Shown: positions 1-6,311 of the stretch, in pieces
Layout of the letters: every line of letters begins with the position of its first letter
Numbering within the stretch: the first letter of the stretch is position 1
Virus record (IMG/VR): IMGVR_UViG_3300012532_000007
Location: 1-40,334 of that record
Origin: a virus
Length of the DNA: 40,334 nucleotides
Strand: one strand, 5' to 3'
Position numbers and translations under genes: made by a program
The notes under the pieces: model-generated
Databases searched by the model: none
Seen by the model: the letters and a program-made list of their open reading frames with translations, nothing else
What the model was told of the DNA's origin: nothing

Positions 1-84
1 GCGGTCGCCGGGAGCGACTTCAACGCGAGCAACTGCCATGCCAATGGCGGGCAGCTCTGGCTGATCGACGCAGGCGGACTGTGA
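1..84 (+). CDS. 3' end of an unidentified rightward gene (partial)
   Basis: Frame 1 is open from the first base to a TGA at 82-84 and gives 27 residues ending LWLIDAGGL. The gene starts outside the window, so its family cannot be judged. It converges on the leftward operon that ends at 192, which supports it being a real gene end. It could be a phage gene of opposite orientation or flanking host or element DNA. Confidence 0.45.
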   Translation, partial: AVAGSDFNASNCHANGGQLWLIDAGGL

Positions 85-95
85 GACCCGACCCG

Positions 96-123
96 CTCGG
101 GGGAGTCGGGCGAACGCCCCGAG
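96..123. terminator. hairpin between convergent genes, possible terminator
   Basis: CTCGGGG at 96-102 pairs with CCCCGAG at 117-123 around a 14-base loop. It lies 12 bases after the stop of the partial rightward gene and in the path of the leftward operon ending at 192. There is no T-tract, which is common in high-GC bacteria, so termination is inferred from position only. Confidence 0.35.
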
Positions 124-137
124 GCACCACAAGTTAA

Positions 138-153
138 CATAATCATTATTATG
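138..153. repeat. AT-rich perfect inverted repeat
   Basis: CATAAT and ATTATG, separated by CATT, form perfect 6-base arms. The stretch from about 131 to 160 is strikingly AT-rich for this genome. It sits in the convergent gap 85-191. It could be a protein binding site, a recombination or attachment core, or part of a terminator; the sequence alone does not decide. Confidence 0.4.
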
Positions 154-191
154 GGGTATTGCGAACGAGCCGGATGTTCCTGCCAGGCTAC

Positions 192-332
192 CTACCGCCC
201 ACCGTGCGTCGCCATGTTCGCCGCGACGACCATGACCCACGCGAGCACGGCGAGCCGCACCGGCCACCAGCACCGCGGGCGCTTGAAGACCCAGCGGGCC
301 GGACCGACCAGTACCCACCAGACGAGATCCAT
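192..332 (-). CDS. small membrane protein, 46 aa, unknown function
   Basis: The ATG at 332-330 shares one base with the TAA of the gene before it (TAATG), so this start fits the translational coupling seen across the operon. The frame is open further upstream, but that part is a shadow of the neighbouring genes. The protein is Trp-rich at the N terminus and has one hydrophobic segment at about residues 26-40 after a basic patch. It is the last gene of the leftward operon. No family recognised. Confidence 0.55.
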   Translation of the reverse strand: MDLVWWVLVGPARWVFKRPRCWWPVRLAVLAWVMVVAANMATHGGR

Positions 333-532
333 TAATGGCCGCCGACCGCAGCGGCGAACGCGGTGATGAAGCTCCGGACTGTCGGCGCGAACGTCGTGCT
401 CGCGAGCAGGAACCCCCACACGGCGCACAGCAGGAACTCGGCGGTGGTGAGCCCGTCGCCCTTGTGGCGGGTGCGCATCATGAGCAGGATCACGATGGTG
501 AGCAGGAACAGCAGGGACATGCTGACACGCAT
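332..532 (-). CDS. small membrane protein, 66 aa, unknown function
   Basis: Starts with ATG after a GAGAGG ribosome binding site in the short gap at 533-541. Two hydrophobic segments are visible, at about residues 4-18 and 30-60, with a short charged turn (RTRHKGD) between them, so it probably sits in the cell membrane as a hairpin. It follows the FtsK-like and endonuclease genes in the same operon. It could be an accessory membrane protein of that module; no family recognised. Confidence 0.6.
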   Translation of the reverse strand: MRVSMSLLFLLTIVILLMMRTRHKGDGLTTAEFLLCAVWGFLLASTTFAPTVRSFITAFAAAVGGH

Positions 533-541
533 GGTGGCCTC

Positions 542-748
542 TCAGTAGTAGAACCCGTCGTGCCAGCCGGATCCGCCATCGTTGCGTCGGCTGTCCAATA
601 GCCGCATCTCCCGTTCGGTGTGCTTGTGAGCTTCGCCTTCGGGGTCGGCGAGCATCTTGTTGTAAGAGCCCTGACCCCACTTGTCCTCGTACTCTTGGCG
701 GCTGGGGAAGTCGTCATTACCACCGAACAGATTGCTGAAAAGCCCCAT
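542..748 (-). CDS. hypothetical protein, 68 aa
   Basis: The start ATG overlaps the TGA of the endonuclease VII-like gene as TGATG, so its translation is coupled to that gene. The protein begins MGLFSNLFGG, followed by a charged, mostly polar sequence ending HDGFYY. There is no membrane segment or metal-binding motif. The frame stays open upstream, but that extension lies inside the endonuclease gene and looks like a shadow. Function unknown. Confidence 0.6.
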   Translation of the reverse strand: MGLFSNLFGGNDDFPSRQEYEDKWGQGSYNKMLADPEGEAHKHTEREMRLLDSRRNDGGSGWHDGFYY

Positions 749-1260
749 CAGGAACCTCCAATCTTGGGGACCGCCCCGGTCCCGTACGCCTTGCCGTTGC
801 CGACCGGGACCGCCGTTTTTGCAGCTCGCTTGGCCTTGCGCCGCTCGACCCGGTCCGCGTCCCGCCGGCGGCGCATCTCGTCCCGCTCTGGTGGGACGAC
901 GAACGGGCCGACCCGCCGCGCTGGCGGGTCCAGGACGTAGGCGACGCCCTGTTCGGTGAGCCGCTGATTGCAACCCGGATGCAGCAGCCCGCGGATCTCC
1001 CGGGTGGCGTGGTCGTCGTCGACCACCAGTGGTCGGCCACGCTCCGGTGGGTTGCCGCACCAGCCGCACACGCCGCCCTGTTCGGCGAGGATCGCGTTGT
1101 AGTGGGCGAGCTTCAGCCCGTAGCGGCGGCGGAGCTCCTTGTCGCGGTCGCAGGTGTAGCCGTCCCAGAGCGGAGTGCCATCAGCGGCGAGGGAGGACAC
1201 GTCCCCAGGGTCCTCCCCTACGGGGAGGGTCCCTGTCGGGGACGGGGGCGGACGGGTCAC
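748..1260 (-). CDS. recombination endonuclease VII-like protein
   Basis: 170 aa from a GTG that overlaps the FtsK-like stop as GTGA. The N-terminal 30 residues are Pro-rich. The rest matches the endonuclease VII fold of phage T4 gp49 type: a zinc pair C65-x2-C68, the acidic-His stretch DDDH at 81-84, and the second zinc/active-site end HPGCNQR around 94-100. Such enzymes cleave branched DNA (Holliday junctions, debranching before packaging). The C-terminal quarter is basic and could bind DNA. The domain call rests on motifs and spacing; the substrate is inferred. Placement next to an FtsK-like gene is unusual for a packaging nuclease. Confidence 0.8.
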   Translation of the reverse strand: MTRPPPSPTGTLPVGEDPGDVSSLAADGTPLWDGYTCDRDKELRRRYGLKLAHYNAILAEQGGVCGWCGNPPERGRPLVVDDDHATREIRGLLHPGCNQRLTEQGVAYVLDPPARRVGPFVVPPERDEMRRRRDADRVERRKAKRAAKTAVPVGNGKAYGTGAVPKIGGS

Positions 1261-2135
1261 TGGCCGACCTCGACCCGGGCCGGGGCGGGCAGCAGCCGCC
1301 AGGCGGCCTGCCGGTCGGCTTCGCTGGCGTCGGGAGCGGTCGGGTCGGCCATCCAGGGGACCTGGAAGGCGACCTCGTGACGGCCGACGCGGAGCAGCCC
1401 GCCGCCCTTGCGGAGCGGCACCCGCTCGGCGGCGGCGGGGTCGTCGAAGGCCATGCGGGCCTCCAGTCCGTCCATGCCCATCAGCCCCGCCGCGGCGATC
1501 CGGGCTTTCAGCTCCGCCTTGAGCAGCCCCGGCAGGCCGGTGTCGACCGCGCGGGCGTCGGGCCGCTGCATCGCCAGCAGCAGGTGCACGCGGGCCTCGC
1601 GGCCGCGCAGGCCGATGTCGACCAGCCGCCCGACGGTCGCGCTCCGGTCGCGGTCCGGGGCCTGCATGAGGCCGGACAGGTACTCGTCGACCCACAGGTG
1701 CAGGTACGGCGGCGGGGTCCAGGTGGCCGGCTGGCGGGTCGCGGCGGCCCGCTGCCGTGCCTGCGCGAGGCCGGCGAACCGCTCGACCATCTGCGCGTGG
1801 GCGCTGCCGACGGCCTCGACGAACTCGGTCGGGCCGTTGGCGGTGGCGACGCCGGCGAGTGCGTCGAACATCATGAACGAGTCGCCGCCTTTGCCGTCGG
1901 CGAGGACCAGCGTGACCTCGTGGCGTGCGTCGTGGCGTGCGGCCGTGCGGACCAGCGAGGTGGCCATGACGCGGAGCATGGTCGTCTTCCCGCCGCCGGT
2001 GGTGCCGATCACCAGCGCGTGCGGTACGGTCCCCCACGGCCACACGGCAGCGTGCGCACGGCCGTACGCGCTCGTCAACGGCCCCCGCTCAGGGCGGAGC
2101 GCCCACCCGCAGAAGACCCGCCGGTCATCCTGCAT
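1257..2135 (-). CDS. FtsK/SpoIIIE-like DNA translocase ATPase
   Basis: 292 aa. Walker A is GTTGGGKT at about residues 44-51. Walker B is LHLWVDEY at about 145-152, followed by a LLLAMQRPD segment typical of the FtsK/HerA fold. No membrane segment is present, so it is a soluble motor domain much shorter than chromosomal FtsK. In actinobacterial plasmids and integrative conjugative elements, FtsK-like proteins (TraB, TraSA) move double-stranded DNA between cells. The two membrane proteins encoded just upstream in the same operon, one DUF2637-like, fit that setting. A role in conjugal transfer, partition or prophage-plasmid maintenance is inferred. There is no clear winged-helix gamma domain. 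Confidence 0.75.
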   Translation of the reverse strand: MQDDRRVFCGWALRPERGPLTSAYGRAHAAVWPWGTVPHALVIGTTGGGKTTMLRVMATSLVRTAARHDARHEVTLVLADGKGGDSFMMFDALAGVATANGPTEFVEAVGSAHAQMVERFAGLAQARQRAAATRQPATWTPPPYLHLWVDEYLSGLMQAPDRDRSATVGRLVDIGLRGREARVHLLLAMQRPDARAVDTGLPGLLKAELKARIAAAGLMGMDGLEARMAFDDPAAAERVPLRKGGGLLRVGRHEVAFQVPWMADPTAPDASEADRQAAWRLLPAPARVEVGQ

Positions 2136-2143
2136 CGCGGTGC

Positions 2144-2239
2144 CTACTCTTCCTCGTCGTCGTCGGTTGTCTCCGTGCGGGCATCGTCGGCTGCGGCGAT
2201 GTCAGCCTCCCGCTGGTAGTACGCGTCCCAGTCGATCAC
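2144..2239 (-). CDS. short acidic protein, 31 aa
   Basis: GTG start preceded by a GAGAGGAG ribosome binding site 6-8 bases upstream, and stop 8 bases before the FtsK-like start. The peptide begins VIDWDAYYQRE and ends in a run of Asp and Glu. The good ribosome site and tight fit between two operon genes support it as real. It may be a small partner of the FtsK-like ATPase; no family recognised. Confidence 0.55.
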   Translation of the reverse strand: MIDWDAYYQREADIAAADDARTETTDDDEEE

Positions 2240-2260
2240 GGTCGTCTCCTCTCTCGGTGG

Positions 2261-2797
2261 TCATCCGACATCGCGCCACTCCCCGCTCGGCTCGCTGCTC
2301 GGCATCGGCGTCTCCGTGGGGAACGCGTCGTACGGCAGGCCGCCGGGGATGGCGGGGGCGCCCGCGCGGACGACGTGGACGTGCTTGCGGCGCGGTTTGA
2401 AGTGGCTGCGGCCCAGCTCGTCGGGGTCGGTGCCGAGGAAGTGGGCGACCGCGTCGGTCAGCTCCTCGAGCCAGCCGACGGTTGGGTAGCCGACCATCGG
2501 GGTCCACCGGATGACCGCGCCGCGCAGGAACACCCGGATCGGGAGCAGGAAGAACAAGGGGCGTGGCAGCAGGATGACATGGCGGGACGGGTTGGCGACC
2601 TTGATCAGCGTGGCCTGGTGCAGGCCGGTGTCACGGCCTGCGCGGCGGCGGTTCTGGCGCCGCAGCGCCTTGTAGGCGGCTGCCTGGTCGCCTTTCACGA
2701 GGTCTTTGACGTGGAGGTAGCAGGTGTGGGTGAGGGCGTGCCAGCGCAGCCCGACGACGGCGGCCCAGACAGCGATGGCGATGGTGGCCCGGTTCAT
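2261..2797 (-). CDS. membrane protein of the transfer-like operon, 178 aa
   Basis: Starts with ATG overlapping the DUF2637-like stop (ATGA). A hydrophobic stretch at residues 4-18 and a stronger one at about 74-92 are separated by a basic, Arg-rich segment (LRRQNRRRAGR). The C-terminal third is soluble and ends acidic. The family is unknown to me. Being co-translated between a DUF2637-like protein and an FtsK-like ATPase, it may belong to the same membrane complex. Confidence 0.65.
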   Translation of the reverse strand: MNRATIAIAVWAAVVGLRWHALTHTCYLHVKDLVKGDQAAAYKALRRQNRRRAGRDTGLHQATLIKVANPSRHVILLPRPLFFLLPIRVFLRGAVIRWTPMVGYPTVGWLEELTDAVAHFLGTDPDELGRSHFKPRRKHVHVVRAGAPAIPGGLPYDAFPTETPMPSSEPSGEWRDVG

Positions 2798-3480
2798 ATG
2801 GTGCTGTCCCCCTTCGGTCGGTGGCCGTTGGCGCGTGCGAAGCCGGCCGCGAGCGCCTGCACGGTGGCACGGTCGAGTGCCGGCCGGTCGGCGGGCACCT
2901 GTTCCAGGCGTGCCGGGTCACCGGTCTTCCACGCGCGGCGCACGGCCTCGCGGTCCGCGCGCGACACGGCCACGCTGGCTGGCACGTCCGGCACGGCCTC
3001 GGGTCCGGCGTGCGGTGCACGATCGTGCACGGGCGTGGGGGGCGTGCGCGCCGCCGCAGCACGCACGCCCCGCTCCCCCACCGGCCCGGCCGCACGGCGG
3101 GGGACCTCGACGACCGCGAGGGCGACCGCGAGGGCGACCGGCGGGACCGCCCGCAGCGCTGTCGGCGGCAGCGCCCACACCTGGTTACCGAACGTACACG
3201 CAAGACCGGTGCCGAGCGCGAGCCACGCGCGCCAGTCCTGCTGGTCCACGCGGACCGACAGGATCCCGACCCACAGCAGGATGTCGACCGCCAGTGCCCA
3301 TGCGCCGGCGAGCATGTGCTCGGAGACGTGGCCGTACAGGAGCTGACCGTGGATGATGTGGGCGTCCAGCGCGCGGCTGCGGAGCGCGTCGAACGACAGG
3401 GCCTGGACGACGACGACCAGCAGCCACGCGAGCGCCCGCGCCGTGGTCCGCATCGCCGTCCGAGCGGCGGTATCGGTCAT
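2794..3480 (-). CDS. DUF2637-like (SpdB-type) membrane protein
   Basis: 228 aa. Hydrophobic segments lie at about residues 15-32, 58-76, 84-98 and 108-126, followed by a long soluble basic/Pro-Ala C-terminal tail. The spacing of the segments, and a helix containing AVDILLWVGIL followed by a conserved-looking Trp/Ala/Leu helix, resemble DUF2637 proteins. These are common on Streptomyces-type plasmids and integrative elements, where related spd products help plasmid spread. The start ATG overlaps the stop of a 16-codon leader, so translation is probably coupled to it. The DUF2637 assignment is from memory of the family pattern. Confidence 0.65.
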   Translation of the reverse strand: MTDTAARTAMRTTARALAWLLVVVVQALSFDALRSRALDAHIIHGQLLYGHVSEHMLAGAWALAVDILLWVGILSVRVDQQDWRAWLALGTGLACTFGNQVWALPPTALRAVPPVALAVALAVVEVPRRAAGPVGERGVRAAAARTPPTPVHDRAPHAGPEAVPDVPASVAVSRADREAVRRAWKTGDPARLEQVPADRPALDRATVQALAAGFARANGHRPKGDSTI

Positions 3481-3527
3481 GGGCGGATCCCCTCGGCGGC
3501 GAGGAACAGGGCAAGCCAGCGGCGCAT
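3477..3527 (-). CDS. 16-aa leader peptide, leaderless start
   Basis: ATG at 3527 follows TACAGT by 6 bases, so the predicted transcript would begin at the start codon itself. The peptide starts MRRWLALFL and ends GIRP. Its TGA overlaps the ATG of the DUF2637-like gene as ATGA. Its likely job is to load ribosomes on a leaderless message and hand them to the next gene. A longer in-frame start at 3545 would lie upstream of the predicted transcript start. Confidence 0.4.
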   Translation of the reverse strand: MRRWLALFLAAEGIRP

Positions 3528-3533
3528 CCCCAG

Positions 3534-3562
3534 ACTGTATGCCATACCAGACACAGCGACAA
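3534..3562 (-). promoter_or_regulatory. leftward promoter TTGTCG-17-TACAGT
   Basis: On the minus strand, TTGTCG (3562-3557) and TACAGT (3539-3534) are separated by exactly 17 bases. TACAGT fits the actinobacterial TAnnnT -10 and lies 6 bases before the ATG of the leader peptide. It would drive the DUF2637/FtsK operon. It overlaps the opposite promoter for the HTH gene. Confidence 0.5.
3537..3547. promoter_or_regulatory. inverted repeat, candidate operator
   Basis: GTATG and CATAC are separated by one C. The repeat overlaps the -10 and spacer of the leftward promoter, a position where a bound repressor would block transcription. The HTH protein encoded beside it is the obvious candidate binder; this is inferred. 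Confidence 0.4.
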
Positions 3563-3574
3563 GCCTGTTAGGCT
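3562..3574. promoter_or_regulatory. inverted repeat over the -10 of the HTH gene
   Basis: AGCCT-GTT-AGGCT has perfect 5-base arms. It includes TAGGCT (3569-3574), a TAnnnT -10 lying 6 bases before the ATG at 3581, so the HTH gene also looks leaderless. Binding here could give autoregulation. No good -35 is seen for the rightward promoter. Confidence 0.4.
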
Positions 3575-3580
3575 CCGCGC

Positions 3581-3814
3581 ATGTCCACTCCTGACCGCGC
3601 CGCGCGGCTCGCCGAGATCAAACAGGAGCTTGCCGAGTTACGGGCGCGGCATCGGGCGGAGGAGGCACCGCTCATCGAGGAGCGGACCGCGGTCGTCCGG
3701 GAGCTGCGGGTGGCGGGCTGGTCGCTGCGCCGCATCGCCCGCGAGGCGGGTCTAGCGTTGCGGACGGTGCAGGAGATCCTGGAGGCCAACGCCCGCGACG
3801 AGCCCGGGACGTGA
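3581..3814 (+). CDS. small HTH DNA-binding protein, 77 aa
   Basis: One of only two complete rightward genes. Residues 1-40 form a charged, probably coiled helix. Residues 44-68 (GWSLRRIAREAGLALRTVQ) read as a helix-turn-helix of the resolvase/homeodomain-like type. It is divergent from the DUF2637/FtsK operon across a 50-base region with two inverted repeats, which suggests it regulates that operon and itself. It lacks any catalytic domain, so it is not a resolvase. It ends just before the bidirectional terminator. Confidence 0.75.
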   Translation: MSTPDRAARLAEIKQELAELRARHRAEEAPLIEERTAVVRELRVAGWSLRRIAREAGLALRTVQEILEANARDEPGT

Positions 3815-3818
3815 AGAA

Positions 3819-3847
3819 AGCCCCGAGGGGGGGTGTCCCTCGGGGCT
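3819..3847. terminator. bidirectional transcription terminator
   Basis: Perfect 11-base arms, AGCCCCGAGGG (3819-3829) and CCCTCGGGGCT (3837-3847), enclose a 7-base loop. On the minus strand the stem is followed by a T-rich run (TTTCTTC). It lies between the convergent ends of the rightward HTH gene and the leftward late operon and can serve both. Confidence 0.8.
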
Positions 3848-3873
3848 CCTGGCGCTCGTCGGCCCGCTACATT

Positions 3874-3884
3874 CTAGATTCTAG
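3874..3884. repeat. inverted repeat CTAGA-T-TCTAG
   Basis: Perfect 5-base arms around one T, inside a tandem ATTCTAG ATTCTAG and just after the stop of the gene ending at 3889. It is locally AT-rich. It may be a protein binding site or a recombination core; no function can be shown. Confidence 0.3.
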
Positions 3885-3888
3885 GGGT

Positions 3889-4179
3889 TCACGTCACGAC
3901 GCTCGACACGTGCACCGAGACGTAGTCGTTCGCCCAGCCCTCCCGGGGCTCGTGCCTGGGGTTCGCGTGGCCGCTGAGGATCACGTTGACCTTGCCCTTG
4001 CCGACGACGCGGGTCATGCCGCTCGACGCCGCCGCCAGTGCCGCGTCGAACTGCTCGTCCATCGCCGGGAGGACCTCGGTGTCGTCGGCGTGGCGCTGCT
4101 TGACGTCCGCGTACGCGTCGTGGGCGAGCTTCCCGAGCAGCTCGGGGTCGATGTCGTTCAGGGTGACGTTCCAGCTCAT
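3889..4179 (-). CDS. hypothetical protein, 96 aa, last gene of the late operon
   Basis: The start ATG overlaps the stop of the nuclease gene before it by four bases. The protein is soluble and slightly acidic at the N terminus. The second half has a compact, probably beta-rich region (VNVILSGHANP, then YVSVHVSSV). No catalytic motif was recognised. The terminator follows 42 bases later. Its place at the end of the lysis genes does not by itself point to lysis. Confidence 0.7.
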   Translation of the reverse strand: MSWNVTLNDIDPELLGKLAHDAYADVKQRHADDTEVLPAMDEQFDAALAAASSGMTRVVGKGKVNVILSGHANPRHEPREGWANDYVSVHVSSVVT

Positions 4180-4778
4180 GGTGCTCCTCCCCATTGTCGG
4201 ACGAACACTTCCTGGAGCGCGCGGACGTGCTCGCTGGTCTGCCCGGGCCGGCAGACCGCCCGGCGCAGGCCCGCTTCCGCGCGGTCCTTGCCCTTGGCCA
4301 TGGTCTTGTCCTCCGGCCAGAGCTGGCCGAGGGAGTTGTCCCCGCCCGCCTCGAGCGGGAGGAGGTGGTCGACGGTGCGGCCCTCCAGGTGCGCGACCCA
4401 CTTGCCGTTGACGAGCGTCGCCAGCCCGTAGCGCTTGGCGACCTCGAGCCGCCGGTCGGCCCACTGGCTGCTCGTCAGCTCCGCGCGGACCTTGCTCGCG
4501 TAGCCCGTGACGCAGATGGTGGCCGGGTCGCTGGTGCGGGTGGCGCCGGGGGTGAGGCAGGGGTCGGGCCGGTCCTGCGCGAGGTAGACCGCCGGCGCCG
4601 CGCATGCGCTGTTGGAGGCGGGGACGGGGACGTACCCGGGGGGGCGGCCGTCGTCGTGGGCGGCGACCAGCGCCAGCGGCACCCCGACCGCCACCAGGAC
4701 CGCGAGGACGAGGCCGAGCGCGGCGCGGCGGGACGCCGGGGGCCTCGGCCCGGGCCGGGCGTGCTGCGGTGGGGTCAT
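4176..4778 (-). CDS. membrane-anchored or secreted HNH-like nuclease
   Basis: 200 aa. One hydrophobic segment at about residues 19-40 follows an Arg/Pro-rich N terminus, giving a signal anchor. The outer part has paired cysteines (C59, C74, C89). It then has the core RTVDHLLPLEAGGDNSLGQL: D137-H138, Pro and Gly-Gly, N148, followed by LWPE and a KGKD near 162-165. This DHhhPLe-GG-N-LWP pattern is typical of a small HNH-like (His-Me finger) nuclease family. Lying between the lysin candidate and the operon end, it is probably exported; degrading DNA released at lysis or excluding incoming DNA are possible roles (inferred). Confidence 0.7.
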   Translation of the reverse strand: MTPPQHARPGPRPPASRRAALGLVLAVLVAVGVPLALVAAHDDGRPPGYVPVPASNSACAAPAVYLAQDRPDPCLTPGATRTSDPATICVTGYASKVRAELTSSQWADRRLEVAKRYGLATLVNGKWVAHLEGRTVDHLLPLEAGGDNSLGQLWPEDKTMAKGKDRAEAGLRRAVCRPGQTSEHVRALQEVFVRQWGGAP

Positions 4779-5674
4779 GCCGTCGGTGCCGGCTCGTCGG
4801 TGAGGCGGTGGCCGAGGGCGTCCAGGACCGCATCCACCGACAGGCCCACCACCCCGAGGCCCGCGAGCGCGTCGAGGACCCGCTGCGCCGTCTGCTGGGC
4901 CTGCTCCGGGGTCTCCGGGGCGGGCAGCGCCGCGACCGCGCCGAGCACTGCGGAGCGGACGTCCCCGATGGAAGCGGCCAGTGTGGACTGCATCCCCCGG
5001 ACGATGTTGACGAGCGCCTGGACGGTCGCGAGGATGCCCGCCTCGGTGTCCGCCCAGCTCGCCTTCCCCGCGCCGGTCCCCTCGTTCAGGACCTTCCGCA
5101 CGCGGGCTTCGATGTTGCCGAGATCGGTCGCGTCAAGCGGCATGTGCTCTCCTTTGGTGTCCCACAGCGGGGTGGCGTCGGCGACAAGGCTCGGGTCGTA
5201 GGCGCCGCCGAACGGGCCGCTCCCCGACCATTGTGTCGCGGCGCTCCCGGGGTTCAGGTGCGGGACGCCGGGGCCGCTCTCGGGCCAGTCGGCGTCCCAG
5301 TAGCCGCCCGACGGCTCCGGGTTGGCGCGCACGGTCGAGCGGGAGCCGTACAGCAGCGTCCGCCACCCGGCCGCAGTGATCACCGCGTCGAACGCACGCA
5401 CGTAGGCCGGGTCGACGCGGGTCTCGAAGTCGAGCGCGACACAGCACCCCTTGGGGGCGTGGTGGGCGAGCAGCCACGTCACGGCGAGGTTCGCGTCGAA
5501 CTGGGGGATGCCGCCCGTCGAGCGGACGAAGATCGGCAGCCTGTAGCGGGCCGGCTGGCGCGCCCACTCCGCGTCGGTCCACATGTGCGGGGTGTTGCCG
5601 CCGACGTAGCCGGCGGCGACCTCCCACGGTGGCGGCGAGGTGGGCGGCCAGGCGGCGTCCCACATCCGCCGCAT
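4775..5674 (-). CDS. GH25/DUF1906-like TIM-barrel protein, endolysin candidate
   Basis: 299 aa. The chosen ATG sits in TGATG with the upstream stop; the longer frame is a shadow. Residues 1-165 look like the glycoside-hydrolase-like barrel shared by GH25 and DUF1906 proteins. The signs are strand ends such as AAGYVGG, PIFVRSTGG, CVALDFET with acidic residues, and TLLYGS, and a late strand carrying YWDADWP. The remaining 130 residues are helical and Ala-rich and may bind wall or membrane. It lies directly after the holin-like genes, so it is the best endolysin candidate in the window. An inactive glycosidase-like structural protein is possible. Confidence 0.55.
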   Translation of the reverse strand: MRRMWDAAWPPTSPPPWEVAAGYVGGNTPHMWTDAEWARQPARYRLPIFVRSTGGIPQFDANLAVTWLLAHHAPKGCCVALDFETRVDPAYVRAFDAVITAAGWRTLLYGSRSTVRANPEPSGGYWDADWPESGPGVPHLNPGSAATQWSGSGPFGGAYDPSLVADATPLWDTKGEHMPLDATDLGNIEARVRKVLNEGTGAGKASWADTEAGILATVQALVNIVRGMQSTLAASIGDVRSAVLGAVAALPAPETPEQAQQTAQRVLDALAGLGVVGLSVDAVLDALGHRLTDEPAPTA

Positions 5675-6108
5675 CAGCGCATCCCCTTGGCCTGGGCCCG
5701 CTCCAGCTCGTGGAGCGCGTGGAGGACCTCCTGGGTGTCCGGCTTGCCGTTGCCGTTGGCGTCGACGATCTGGCCGACCGTCTGGGCGGTGCGCTGCTGG
5801 TTGCGCCGGTAGCACGCCCCGTGCGGGTCGACGCAGTCCTTGATGAGCGCGATCGACGCGCGCGCCGCGCGGCCCTGGCCGAGATCGTGGTCGATCTGCC
5901 GCTGTCCGTGGACCAGCAACAACGCGAACACGAGCCCGCCGACGACCCCGATCAGCGCCAGCGCTGTCACGCCGATGACCAGCCGCCGCAGCAGCGCGTC
6001 ATGGATCCTGGCGGCGCGGAACTCCGCCGCCAGCTCCCCGACGGTCTGGTTCAGCGCGTGCGCCTCCTTGAGGACTGCCGCCGCCTCCTGCCGCCGTTCC
6101 TCCACCAT
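5674..6108 (-). CDS. single-span membrane protein with coiled coil, holin/lysis accessory candidate
   Basis: 144 aa. An N-terminal charged helix (residues 1-40) is followed by one long hydrophobic span at about 43-66 and then a soluble tail. The tail holds two cysteines (C93, C99) and DANGNGKPD, which resembles an EF-hand-like calcium loop. It lies directly before the lysin candidate (TGATG coupling). The start overlaps the preceding reading frame by 110 bases, unusually long for this genome. A holin, antiholin or spanin-like role is inferred from context only. Confidence 0.6.
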   Translation of the reverse strand: MVEERRQEAAAVLKEAHALNQTVGELAAEFRAARIHDALLRRLVIGVTALALIGVVGGLVFALLLVHGQRQIDHDLGQGRAARASIALIKDCVDPHGACYRRNQQRTAQTVGQIVDANGNGKPDTQEVLHALHELERAQAKGMR

Positions 6109-6283
6109 TGCCCGTCCCTGCCCCCTGGTCCTGTCGTTCCAGCCGCACGGCGGCGCGCTCCAGGCGCTCCGCGACGGTCTCCAGCCGGCCGACGACCCGG
6201 CCGACGTCCACCATCCGCCGCTCCGCGGCGCGCAGCTCCTCGACGGAGCTGTCGTGGCGGTGGCGCCACCACGGCCAGGTCAT
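5999..6283 (-). CDS. small coiled-coil protein of the lysis region, 94 aa
   Basis: Starts MTWPWW. Residues 12-50 form an amphipathic Glu/Arg/Val helix likely to be a coiled coil. From about residue 58 it becomes Gly/Ala/Pro/Arg-rich, exactly where it overlaps the next gene by 110 bases, so the last third may be low-complexity sequence tolerated by the overlap. No membrane span. The first 57 codons look coding, but the true end is less certain. A frameshift joining it to the next gene cannot be excluded. Confidence 0.5.
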   Translation of the reverse strand: MTWPWWRHRHDSSVEELRAAERRMVDVGRVVGRLETVAERLERAAVRLERQDQGAGTGNGGGTAAGGGGSPQGGARAEPDRRGAGGGVPRRQDP

Positions 6284-6311
6284 CGTGCCCGCCCCCGTCG
6301 CACCGGTCGCC

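Noticed and set aside
333-680. Upstream extension of the gene at 192-332 to 162 aa
   Set aside because: It runs through two other genes in another frame and has Arg/His/Pro-rich shadow composition; the TAATG start at 332 explains the protein.
3528-3545. Longer 22-aa form of the leader peptide starting at 3545
   Set aside because: Its start would lie upstream of the predicted transcript start, and no ribosome site precedes it.
3876-3900. tRNA T-arm or tRNA 3' end
   Set aside because: GGGGTTCAC looks like a T-loop start, but no acceptor, anticodon or D-arm can be folded around it.
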